Source: Phylloscopus collybita
Lineage: Eukaryota > Chordata > Aves > Passeriformes > Phylloscopidae
Length of the DNA stretch: 64,000 nt
NCBI GenBank assembly: GCA_027886175.1
Contig: JAJNNQ010000011.1
Location: 3,348,001-3,412,000, forward strand
Reading direction: 5' to 3'
The notes below the pieces were generated by a model. It did not search any database, was not told the origin of the DNA, and saw nothing but the letters and a program-made list of their open reading frames with translations. Positions 49,141 to 59,110 of the stretch are shown here, one piece after another. Position numbers and translations under genes: made by a program. Numbering within the stretch: position 1 is the stretch's first letter; each line of letters opens with the position of its first letter.

Positions 49141-50450
49141 GATTACAAGAAGACCTCCAAATATGAACCAAGCAGACAGATCCAGCCCCTCAGTCTGGCC
49201 CACCAACCCACTCAAACCAAGAACACAACATTTCACCATGGGATGGGATCAGATTATCCATGAGCAGGAGGAGGAGCACAGTGTGGAAAATTAAATGACT
49301 CAAGATGCTGTTAGCAAAGAGATGACAACGGGAAAGTGGTGAAACAGAGAACAAAGGAAATAATAAAGCAGCTCATGTTCCGGCCCAAACGTGGAAAGGA
49401 TGGGAATGGGACACGGTTTTGGGGTTTCCTGGCACACCAGGGGTTAAACGAATGCTCTTCCTCCTCTTCTGTGCTACAGCAACTCTCATCTTTGGGCCAT
49501 GCAGGACACCTTGCTGAGTGCAGCTCATTCAGCAGCTGAGCAAGGGGATGCAGGTGGCAGCCAGGCCTCCTGAGCCACAAAGGGCTACAAAAGGACAGGG
49601 AATTGTTGAAAATGACCCGAGAATATTGGCTTTCACATTTGTGTGCTGGTCTTTATCTGTGGTTATTGATTGTAAGCACAGTGCAGTTTAGAATCCCTTT
49701 GAGCTGCTTGCTCATTTAACCTCATTGCTCATTTGAAGTCTGCACCGTGTAACTCATGGAAGCAGCAGTGGGATGAGTATTTGATGTTGATGTAGACACC
49801 TGACAGCTTCTAGAACTGATCATGGGATGAATGTATTGTACTGTAGGCCTTGGCAAAATAGAAAATGGTCAAAAACTTGTGTGTAACCCAGAGAACTGTA
49901 TAAAGCACTCAGGTTGTTTCCCACAGCTGCTGACTGACCTCACCAAGGGATGAGAGAAGGGCCACACAAACCAGAGCAGCAGAGAAGGAGAGAAGAGTTT
50001 GTGAACTGTTCACTCTCTGGGAAGTGGGAAACAACAGGATGAGGCCACAAGAAGAAATAAAAGAGATTGACCTGATCTGCAGGATGTGATGTAGATAAGC
50101 CAGAGCAGAAAAATAAAAAAAGAAAAGTTTCTAAACCATCAAAAGCTGCCAGGAATGTTTGAATAGGCATGAAACTCATGAATATGGATGTACCTCAGTA
50201 AAGGAACAGCACAGAGATAAGTCTGCCTTAAAGTGCAGGGTGTTCCTTGGCTGATGGCCAGGGACACTTTTGGAAAATATTCTAAGATTGAATTTTCGTT
50301 TTTCTCAGAATTGAGGTCACTGACAATAATCCCAAAACCAAAGAGGAACCAGGAAGCAAAAACAGAGTCAGTGACTGAAATCTGCTTGGAGAGAGGGACG
50401 GGGACTTGGAGATAAGGAAGGAACGGGAGAAACTCATCAGTTTCAGAAAA
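49141..50450. other. Duplicated intronic segment, copy 2
   Basis: Direct copy of 7,520-8,870; no gene recognised. It lacks about 50 bases present near 8,640 in the other copy. Confidence 0.4.
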
Positions 50451-50585
50451 TGTTACTCATTGACACGGACTGCTGCTCAGCCAAGGTCCTGCTGAATTCC
50501 TCAACACGGAGAAGAAGAACAAAGCCTGAACAGAGCCAGGAATATCGGATGTTATACAAAAGGGGGGTGCATATTAACGAGGACA
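50451..50585 (+). mobile_element. LTR truncated by deletion
   Basis: The first 135 bases of the LTR seen whole at 8,871-9,232. It breaks off at GGACA (50,581-50,585) and joins promoter-island sequence equivalent to 9,402 onward, so the TATA and AATAAA parts are gone. Confidence 0.65.
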
Positions 50586-50696
50586 CGGCACAACCCAGCC
50601 ACAGCCAGAGCCCCCTGCCGCCCCCTCCGCCCGCAGCCAGCCCCGAGCCCCGAGCCCGGAGCCCCGAGCCCCGGCACAACCCAGCGCGGCTCCCAC

Positions 50697-51235
50697 CTGC
50701 GCCGGAGCCGCGTCCGAGCTCCGGAGCCGCGTCCGAGCTCCGGAGCCGCGTCCGAGCTCCGGAGCCGCGTCCGAGCTCCGGAGCCGCGTCCGAGCTCCGG
50801 AGCCGCGTCCGAGCTCCGGAGCCGCGTCCGAGCTCCGGAGCCGCGTCCGAGCTCCGGAGCCGCGTCCGAGCTCCGGAGCCGCGTCCGAGCTCCGGAGCCG
50901 CGTCCGAGCTCCGGAGCCGCGTCCGAGCTCCGGAGCCGCGTCCGAGCTCCGGAGCCGCGTCCGAGCTCCGGAGCCGCGTCCGAGCTCCGGAGCCGCGTCC
51001 GAGCTCCGGAGCCGCGTCCGAGCTCCGGAGCCGCGTCCGAGCTCCGGAGCCGCGTCCGAGCTCCGGAGCCGCGTCCGAGCTCCGGAGCCGCCTCCGCACA
51101 GAGGATCCAAATAATGGCGGCTCTTCTACGCGATGGGGGCGAGACGTGGGCGTGTCCCTGCTCTGCTCTGCCCAATCAGCGCGCAGTCAGACCCAGGAGT
51201 GACGGCAGAACCAGCCAATCGAGGCGAGTGGCGGG
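50697..51235 (-). promoter_or_regulatory. CpG/CCAAT promoter and expanded exon 1 of ZNF E
   Basis: On minus: ATTGG boxes at about 51,219 and 51,175 flank GCCGTCACTCC, followed by GCCGCCATTATTTGGATCC and a noncoding exon that runs through the 19-bp array to the donor GCGCAG|GTGGGAG ending at 50,697. In B and D the same exon is short and contains one copy of the 19-bp word. The exon start is inferred from promoter position. Confidence 0.6.
50705..51084. repeat. 19-bp tandem repeat, 20 copies, in ZNF E exon 1
   Basis: Twenty essentially identical units GAGCCGCGTCCGAGCTCCG (19 bases, plus strand) and a partial 21st. The unit has no stop in any frame on either strand, so all six frames are open and encode the same 19-residue period; these frames are not evidence of a protein. 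Each unit holds three CpGs and a GAGCTC palindrome. Near-identity suggests recent expansion. Confidence 0.97.
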
Positions 51236-51365
51236 CTCTGCAGGCGGCATTTCTCGGGTACCTCGGCTGCGGAGCGGCCCCGGCGCTGGGCCCGGGGGGC
51301 TCTGAGGGGGGTGCGTGGTGAGTGCGGGGGTCCCATGGATTGGGAGGGTCCTGGTGATCGGGGGG

Positions 51366-51776
51366 TGTTATAGGTGTGTTCTAATAATTGACTGGACACA
51401 AGCTCAATTAAAATAATATTGGAATTTATTGAGCAAGCAACAGTAAGCAAAACAGCGCTGGGCGGCCAGGGGATCTCCTGTCTCACCAAGCTCGCACTAT
51501 ACTACAGAAAGTCTCTGCTTTTTATAGTTTGCAGCTTCCCGTGACACACTTCTGTTTCTTTTGTGTTTGAGAAGTGTTGCGGGGGGGTTTTCCTGGTGGT
51601 CGTGAGAACGGGGTCTTATACTCAATCTCTTGCAGAAAACTGGTTGTTCAGCTTCTTTACTTCTGCTTATTTTCTTGTTTACTTTGCCGGATGTCTGAAG
51701 AAATAGTCTCGATGAGATAACAAGGTTTTTCCTATAGCACGGTTCAGTGAACAATTACTGATGGTAATTTATTACA
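51366..51776 (-). repeat. Provirus 3' LTR
   Basis: 411 bp. On minus: U3, a TATAAA-like AACTATAAAAAGC near 51,520, and AATAAA near 51,432. A long poly-T on plus at 51,786-51,805 beside CTCCTC corresponds to the polypurine tract just before it. Confidence 0.92.
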
Positions 51777-51964
51777 ATTCTCCTCTTTTTTTTTTTTTTT
51801 TTTTGTTCACTGAACTGCTGCTTCTAATTTACTTTTTACTATTTTAATTAATTTATTGGATACTACAATAGTTACAACTTTTTACATAATGTCTATGCAT
51901 AATGTCTATAATAACTATTAGTCTATTTATTTGGGGTTCTGAGTGAGCTTCAGCTTTAGTTTGT

Positions 51965-52900
51965 TATTGCTTGGTGTGACCTTCTAAACTTTCTCTGGGG
52001 CTTTCTTCACTCGGGAGTGATGGATCCAGGCCTTCTGTTCTTTGATCTTAATTGTAGTGAAGGTAGTGAGGAGCACTTGGAATGATTTTTCTCAATACAG
52101 TTCTAAGGTCTTTTTTCTAAAAGACTTAATGTGCTCATAATCTCTAGGTTGTACATCATGTACAGAGCTATCTAGTTCTCTGTTTTGAGCTCTAGCCACA
52201 TATTTTTCAATTTCTCTAAGTTATTTATTTAGGGCTACTATATATCTATGTAGGGTTTCTTCTCTTACTTGAATGGATGTTGTTCTCTCTTGAACTGTAT
52301 ATGGCTTTATTTCAAAAAGGGCTTAGCTTTTCTTTTGCCTTTGGTTTTGTCCGAATTTGCAATAATGCCAATGGAAAAGCTTGGGGCCAGGGCAAATTTG
52401 CTTTTTGCCCTAGCTTTACAATTTGTTGTTTAATTTTCAGTCTATTCTCAGGTGGTGACTTATTTGCTGTACAATTTTGAAATAAAGTGTGGCTTCTTAT
52501 CTAAGGATATGGTGGCTGGAACTCTAAATTGTGGTATTATTTCTTGCAATGGTGCTTCAGTCACCTCTCAAGCCTTTGCTGTCCTAGCAGGAAAGGCTTC
52601 TGGCTATCTTGAAAAGGTATCAGTTAATACTAATAGGTAACGGTACCCCCCCCTTCTTGGGGAGTTCTGTAAAGTCAATTTGCTATTGTTGCCCAGGTCT
52701 ACAGCTTTTCTCAATTTGTCTCACTTCAGGCTTTGGGGTATTTTTAGGGTTAGTTCGGAGGCGAAGGCTACACTGACAAGTTACTTGTGCTTTGCAATTT
52801 CTTGGCTATGATTTTTTCTTTCAAATGGTTATACAGGGCATCTATTCTCTAGTGTGTTTTCTAATGTTCTTTCTGTACTAATGACTACAACAAATAGGAG
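51965..52900 (-). pseudogene. pol: Provirus integrase remnant
   Basis: On minus, a core segment near 52,650-52,590 contains YRYLLVLTDTFS followed by an in-frame stop where Trp is usual. The C-terminal domain near 52,190-51,980 has VHDVQP and IHHSRVKKAPE motifs typical of gamma-like integrase ends. Interrupted by stops. Confidence 0.75.
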
Positions 52901-52945
52901 GGTACTACAAGTTTCTCTTTTTCTGTTACAGCTCATCTTTCTTGG

Positions 52946-53520
52946 TTATAACTTTTCTACTTTGGTAAGTTTCTTATTTTTTTTACTGTATAATGACTTA
53001 CCTTTAATAGAAATTTTTTTATCTGGAATCAATGCTGCCTCAATTGTCTCATCAGGTATCTCACCTTTTGCTACTTCTTTTGCTTGTTTATTTGCTAGCA
53101 TATTCTCTTCTTCCAATTCAGAGCTTACTTTTTTGTGCGTTTTGATGTGCATGATGGCCACCTCTTCAGGTAATTGTACTACATCTCATAGTCTTAGTAT
53201 TTCTTGGGTATGCTTAATATTCTTCCTCTGTGAGTTCAACAGTCTTCTCTCTTTCCAAATGGCTCTGTGTGCATGAACTACACTAAATGCATACTTTGAG
53301 TTTGTGTAGATGTTAATTTTCTTTCTATCTGCCAGCTCTAGGGCTCGAATTAAGGCAATTATTTCAGTTTTCTGTGCAGAGGTATTTGTTGGTAATGGTC
53401 TAGACTCTATTACCTCTCTGCTTGTGGTAACCGCATACCCAGCATGCTTTTTCTACTGATGACACAGCTGCTTTTGTCAGTGAACTAGGTCTTAGTGTCT
53501 TCAAGCGGGGTGTCTTTCAG
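52946..53520 (-). pseudogene. pol: Provirus RNase H remnant
   Basis: On minus at about 53,400-53,280: TSAQKTEIIALIRALEL then INIYTNSKYAF, where the Asp of the usual TDSKYA motif is Asn. The frame 53,161-52,946 continues into the RNase H end. Catalytic loss fits a dead element. Confidence 0.75.
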
Positions 53521-53999
53521 ATCCAGGCGGCTGGAGTAGGTGGCTTCGTGGTCTCTAGGCAATCACGGATCACAGGTTCTCTCATACTTCCGCTGAGGAA
53601 GGAAGCTGGGTTCACAATGTTAGTTACTACAATCTCAACATCATCTTGTTCTACTAGTACAACTTGGTACTTCAGGAATTTCTGTGGGGAGAGCTAATGC
53701 CTCTCTTTCACTTTTAGAACTGTAGACACTGTGTGGGACACTAGCACAGTTATTTTTTGGCCCAGGGTGAACTTACATCTCTTGGATGTTCGCTGCTACT
53801 GCTGCAACAGCTCTGAGACACTCTGGCCACTCCTTAGCTGCTGTATCCAGCTGTTTGGAGAGGGAGGCCACTGCCTTTCAGTACAGGCTAAGATTTTGTG
53901 CTGCTATTCCTAAAGCAATTCCTTGCTTATCGTGAGAAAACAAAAAGAGTAGCTTACTCACATCTGGAAGTCTTAGGGCTGGTGCTGACATGAGGGCCC

Positions 54000-54790
54000 T
54001 CTTCAGCTGGTCAAAGGCTTGAGTTGCTTAAATCTACAGTCTGCACTACCTTGTCATGCCTAGAAAGGTTCTCAGTTCTTTCACTGTCTGAGGTTTTGGG
54101 GTTTGGCATATTGCTTCTTTGCGATCTTGCCTTAAGTTTTTGTCCGGCACTCACTTCATAGCCTAGGTAAATGACTGTTTGTTCTACTATCTGAATTTTC
54201 TTTTGGAATACTCTTGCAGGCCTAAAAAGTTTAGCAGGCTTACCATCCAATTCACGCACGTTTCCTGGGTTTGGGTGACTATTAGGAGGACATCTACATA
54301 CTGGAGGAGCTGTCTCTCTCTTGGAGGGGGTTCCCAGGATTTTAAATTTTCTTTAAGCTGCCCTTCATATATAATACGCACCATGTGAGTTGAGTTTTCA
54401 AAAATTTCTTGGCTGGCTTTATGGATAGATAGGCAAAAGAATGCATCTTCTAGATCTAAAACAGTAAACTAGGTTAATTCAGGAGTTAAACGAGTTAACA
54501 GGGTGTAGGGATTGGCAACTACTGGATACAAGTCTTCAGTTACTTTATTAACAGCTCTTACATCTTGTACTCATCTTGGCAAAATAGGAGTGTCGAAATC
54601 AGACTGACACTCCCTCAGTAGTTTTGTCTTCAAAAGGTTTTCAATAATTGGACTAATTCTTTCCCTATCTTCTTTCTTTAGGGGGTATTGTTTAACCTTT
54701 ACTGACTGTCTTCTTTCTTTGAGCTTAATTTGTACTGGTAATGCATTCTTGGTATATCAGAAGCTTATACCTCAGGAAATACTTGATCTA
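54000..54790 (-). pseudogene. pol: Provirus reverse transcriptase remnant
   Basis: On minus, RT N-terminal and palm motifs extend from about 54,780. The active-site motif is QYVDVLLI (54,300-54,280), where the second catalytic Asp of YVDD is Val. The frame 54,259-54,011 carries the following YLGYEVS motif. Multiple stops and shifts mean no active enzyme. Confidence 0.78.
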
Positions 54791-55099
54791 TTATTTTCTT
54801 AAAGTTTTCTTTTTTATTTGCAACTTTAATTTCTTTGGTTATTAGCATTAAACTTAGCAGTTCTACATATTGTCAGTCTTTTACCTCCAAACTAATTTCT
54901 CTATTTTTGAATATTATTCTTGTTCCAGCAGATCTCTGGCAAAAAATGTAGATGGAGCATTAGGCATACATAAAAATTGATGAATTCCCCACTGTTTCTC
55001 CAATTTATACTTTAGTGGTTCATAAAATAAGCTCTTTTAGATTGACCAGTTGCTCTCTTTACTATAACATTACAAAAAAACCAAACCAAAACAAAACAA

Positions 55100-56000
55100 C
55101 TAAACTCTCTAGGCTTCATCTAGTAAAGCTTCTAAATTCTGGCTGTTTGGACCCCGGATCTTCTGGAGTTTCCACTTTATGTCTTCTGTAGACTGTCCTA
55201 AAAATAAATTTATTATTTGCTGCATCTCTTCATCAGATCTAGGAGGCAGGGGGGTGTGTCAGCACATGGCGTCTTGCAGGTGATCTGGAAATTCAGAAGG
55301 GGGGCCTGTTCTAAGGGGCTCTGTTTGATAGCAGGTAAGGCTGGCTGGTTTGGGGACTGCTCTTTCCAGGCTTTTTTACAATCGATTCTTGGTATCTCTT
55401 TAACTGTCTCAGTCCATCATTATTAGGATCCCAGCCTGGGTCTTGAAGGGGAACACTTCTTTAACATCTCTTCTTTTACTGTCTTCTTTAATCATAAACT
55501 TTATCTTCTAAGCAACTCCTGTTGGGTCATTTCAATAGCCCTTAGCACTCTTTTCTTAAATTTCAAAAATAATCGAGGAAAAGGAAACTTTATGTCTTCT
55601 GTCTCTTTTTCTAGAGCCTCTGCTTGGTACACTTTATTGGGATGCGTGCACCTCTGATTTATTGAGCAGGTACTACAACACTATTTGGGCTTCTCTTTAG
55701 TGACTTTATTGTCTTTTTCAAGGGCCAGTACTAAAGGATCAGATGGTGGCTTCATTCCACAATAATGTCTGATAGTCTAGTGTACCACTTACTGGGCCAC
55801 TTACATTTTCATCAAGCTTATATAGAGGCTACCACTTAACTAGCTCTCTCTTGGTTTTTTTTAATCACCATAACTCACCAGTTTTTCTAATGTGTTAAAA
55901 TACATCCCAGAGGACTGTTTTTAGGAATCTCCTGACTTTCACCTGCTTTCATTTTTAAAATTCCTCTGGTACAGCAATATACTGGGTACTCTTGTTCTAC
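55100..56000 (-). pseudogene. gag: Provirus gag remnant (matrix to capsid)
   Basis: Structural polyprotein remnant. On minus, a matrix-like PLGCIL motif occurs near 55,930. A capsid C-terminal region with GQSTEDIKWKLQKIRG lies at 55,190-55,130, corresponding to the major-homology-type segment of gamma-like gag. Several stops and frame changes interrupt it. Nucleocapsid is essentially missing. Confidence 0.65.
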
Positions 56001-56099
56001 TCTAAAGATTTCCACTGGCTTCTCTATGCCTTCTTCTCCTGGGCATATACTTTTTACTAAACCACTAAAACAACTCAGGGTTTACACACACCACTAGAG

Positions 56100-57860
56100 G
56101 GGAAAATGCTAACTGGGTCTCGGCCAGATATTAACAACCCCAAACACACTCAACTAAAGGTTTTAATAAAATGTTGCCATACGTCAAAAGAACTCAAATG
56201 GGGATACAGCAGCACAGATCTTTCTACAGGAGGGAAGTGGGGCCACCCCGGCCCCACACTGTCCCGGCACTCTCCTTGCGACCAGAGATCACCGGTTTTT
56301 CATTAAAATACTACTTCACACACTGGCAATCTCAAGATCTCACAAACAATTAAGTGTGTTTCTCTACAGTCGAGACAAGCCCCCCCCCTCCCCTCTCTAC
56401 AATCAGAACTTTTGGGGAGGGTCGTAGCGGGCTGGAAAACAAAACAAAACAAACTGGGACTACAAAACCCTGAATCTTTCAACCGGGCATAATTTCAAAC
56501 CTTCTACACTACTCGTCGTTTTATACACAAAATAAACAGCTTATTTATCCACAGCTGTTTTCACTTAACAGTACACTGGTTAAAATTCCGCTGCCAGGCA
56601 CACGAACAAACCTCACACACAGCACTCCTCTTGGCACACACTGCAAACACGGTACAAATACTCTAAATCCTGCCGCTTTCTCAAACACACAGATACCCCT
56701 CCGCTGATCAGGCGGGGGTTTGAAAATTCTTTCACAGCTTTAAAGAGGCACAAACCCAAAACACTTATCAGATACTAATGACACACTCCAAAAGCACACA
56801 AACCAAGGCGCCTACAGTGCAGATTCACACAGACCACAACACATACGGCACACCAATAATTTTACTGCTTGAACATACGATTGCAGCCGATGTGCCGGAT
56901 TCCAATCTCTGTTTCCCGCGACTCGGTCTGGGACCGCCCGTGACCCAGAATTCACAAACTACAGTCCCTGAGCCGCTTTTAAACCACAACCAAACTGGAG
57001 CCTCAATTGCTCTTGAACAACGACAATAGCTAGATCTACGGCTCTGCTGAGGCTTCTGCCCCTCGGGACACTTAAAGCTGGTGCCATTACCAGCTCTTAC
57101 CTAAAACACAAAGAACTATCAATACCAGACTCCGCAGAGCTTACTAAACCAAATCAGGCTTCTGTTTTGCATAAGACGTCTCTTTATGACTTATAAGCTG
57201 CCTGTATTCAAAGGTACCTTTTTCAAATATTTATTAAACATACCTTTTTGTCCGTAGCTTAGGCATGTCTTGCTCTCTCCCTGGGGTGTTAGCAGGGACA
57301 CGGAGCCCTCTTCTCATTAAATTCTGGGTGGGCGCCCAGAGGGGTCTCAGACCCCGATGGCCCCTCAGCCAGAGAGAGCAGTCTCTTGCTTGGCTCGCCA
57401 CGTGATTTATTAAAATATGAATATTGATCTAATACCGATACCTAACTGTGACAGACAAAAGACTCTCTAACAGTTAAGTTAGAAAGTGTAGCCGGGCAGC
57501 TGCATGGGATAGCTCCCCAATACCACTGCAAAGATCACAGGTAATTACAAAGCCTTTTATCTACAAAAGTGTCGAATACACAAAATACAAATGCATATTC
57601 ATACTCTTGTCACCTCTTCTAAACTAAAAGGTTCTCTGGAACTTACACAAATTTTCAAAGCCTGACAAATCCAATCTTCAAAGGAACCAAACACAGGCTA
57701 GTATAGGTGGTCGCCTCTAATTTGCTTTCCACCTCACACTTCCACACAATAGTGAATCATTTTTACTTTACTCTTACCCCGCCTAGAAGGGGTAACCATT
57801 CCAATATGTAATCTTCAGTCCTATCTGGGGAAGCTTCACTTGGGGTCCCCCACCCATGGG
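56100..57860. other. 1.8-kb non-coding interval between provirus leader and gag
   Basis: AC-rich on plus with no gag-like frame, longer than a normal leader. At 57,290-57,410, GGGCGCCCAGAGGGGTCTCAGACCCC and a minus-strand AATAAA resemble an R-U5 region, so a second, nested LTR-bearing insertion is possible. The ends are not defined. Confidence 0.35.
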
Positions 57861-58251
57861 ATCAGAGGGCTTGCTTTTCCTCTGTCCCATCTTCCAGAGT
57901 GCCTTCAAACACACACACACACTTCACCTCCTGTTCGTGGCCCAGTCCCTCGCGGGATGTGGGAACCGCACTACTGAGGAGCCCACACTCGCTTCGTCCT
58001 CCCCTGGACGTCTCACAATGACACACTCTGGGATACCCAACCCCAACCGAACGGATAACCGGCCTATACTTACGCACTCCTGCGTCTTCGTTCGGGCTTC
58101 GTGCACAAAGATGATGGGGTTGCCGGCTTTCTTTTGCTTACTGTCGAATTTAGGGTTCGTCGGTAGAGGATCGGATGGGGAGCTACACAAACAGGGGCCG
58201 CTTGTCAGCGGGGCGCCTCCCCTGTATGGTGACCCACACCAGGTTGCCTCT

Positions 58252-58269
58252 ATCCGAGTCACGGCACCA
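58252..58269 (-). other. Primer-binding site, tRNA-His
   Basis: The minus strand reads TGGTGCCGTGACTCGGAT, complementary over all 18 bases to the 3' end of vertebrate tRNA-His including CCA. It lies four bases from the LTR, the normal position. Confidence 0.88.
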
Positions 58270-58273
58270 AATT

Positions 58274-58687
58274 TGTTATAAGTGTGTCCCAATAATTGAC
58301 TGGACACAAGCCCAATTAAAATAATATGGGAATTTATTAAGCAAGCAACAGTAAGCAATACAGCGTGCTGGGCGGCCCAAGGGGTCTCCTGCCCCACTGT
58401 GGCTCGCACCATACCACAGAAAGTCTCTGCTCTTTATACTTTGCAGCTTCCCGTGACACGCTTCTGTTTCTTTTGTGTTTGTGAAGTGTTGCGGGGGTTT
58501 TTCCTGGTGGTCGTGAGAACAGGGTCTCATACTCGATCTCTTGCAGAAAACTGGTTGTTCAGCTTCTTTGCTTCTGCTTATCTTCTTGTTTACTTTGCCG
58601 GATGTCTGAAGAAATAGTCTCGATGAGATAACAAGGTTTTTCCTGTAGCATGGTTCAGTGAACAATTACCGATGGTAATTTATTACA
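58274..58687 (-). repeat. Provirus 5' LTR
   Basis: 414 bp, same organisation as the 3' LTR, with AATAAA near 58,339 on minus. It is flanked internally by AATT and the primer site. Its outer flank (58,688 onward) is MHC class II intron sequence. Confidence 0.92.
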
Positions 58688-58805
58688 CCGGGGATGGGCC
58701 CAAGGAGGGCTGAGGGCTCTGGGGTGATTCCCAGGGAGGTTTTGAGGAGCTCCAGGGTCATTGCCAGGGCAGGGCCCGAGGGGACGCGCTCTGCCCCACG
58801 CTCAC

Positions 58806-58951
58806 CTCTGCGCTCCACCAGGAACGGGGTGATCCCCTCGTAGTTGTGGGGGCAGAACCTGTCCGCTTGACCCCGTTTGTGCTCCAGTGTTTCCGGTTGG
58901 TTGTTCCAGTACCGGGCCTGTTTGTCCCCACAGGGGGTGTCCCCTACGTAG
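58806..58951 (-). pseudogene. MHC class II beta-1 domain fragment (3' half of exon 2)
   Basis: Reads open on minus through DYVGDTPCGDKQARYW to ITPFLVERR and a normal donor AGAG|GTGAGC ending the exon at 58,806. Intron 2 sequence (58,688-58,805) matches 23,385-23,496. The 5' half of the exon is missing: at about 58,952 the sequence switches to a class II transmembrane exon on the opposite strand. The allele is clearly different from the beta-1 exon at 23.6 kb, with no frameshift. Confidence 0.8.
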
Positions 58952-58952
58952 T

Positions 58953-59110
58953 CCTATCTGCGCAGGAAGGTGAGGGGGGGTCCCGGCTGTCGTGTCCCCC
59001 CTCCCCAAGAGTGTGTGTCAGCCCGGGGTCACCCCCTTTTCTCTGCCCACAGAGCTCCTGAGGCAGCAGCAGCTGCAGCCCCTCCCCATGGCCTCGGGCA
59101 CGGCCGGACC
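58953..59110 (+). pseudogene. MHC class II beta transmembrane-tail and cytoplasmic exon fragment
   Basis: CTATCTGCGCAGGAAG|GTGAGG is the end of the transmembrane exon (to 58,969). An 81-base intron ending CCCACAG and the last exon AGCTCCTGA (59,053-59,061, Ser-Ser-stop) follow, then 3' untranslated sequence. It matches 22,104-21,960 on minus. The upstream part is replaced by the inverted beta-1 fragment. Confidence 0.75.

Larger units (their letters stand above)
51366..58687 (-). mobile_element. Endogenous provirus with tRNA-His primer site, env absent
   Basis: A 7.3-kb element in minus orientation. The 5' LTR is 58,274-58,687 and the 3' LTR 51,366-51,776, both TG...CA on plus with inverted ends TGTTATA/TTATTACA. 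The order on minus is LTR, primer site, leader, matrix/capsid-like gag, protease end, RT, RNase H, integrase, purine tract, LTR. Stops and frameshifts occur throughout; most of nucleocapsid and protease is missing. Integrase ends near 51,965, under 200 bases from the 3' LTR, so there is no env. The LTRs differ at roughly 25-35 places by eye, implying an old insertion. A clean target-site duplication is lacking. It cannot make functional proteins as read. Confidence 0.9.

Noticed and set aside
50705..51084. Possible CRISPR-like array
   Set aside because: Units are contiguous with no unique spacers, and the context is a vertebrate CpG island.
50443..51202. Six long open frames (178-250 codons) with perfect 19-residue repeats
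   Set aside because: They result from a 19-bp tandem repeat with no stop in any frame. They lie across a promoter, a splice donor and a noncoding exon, so they are not protein genes.
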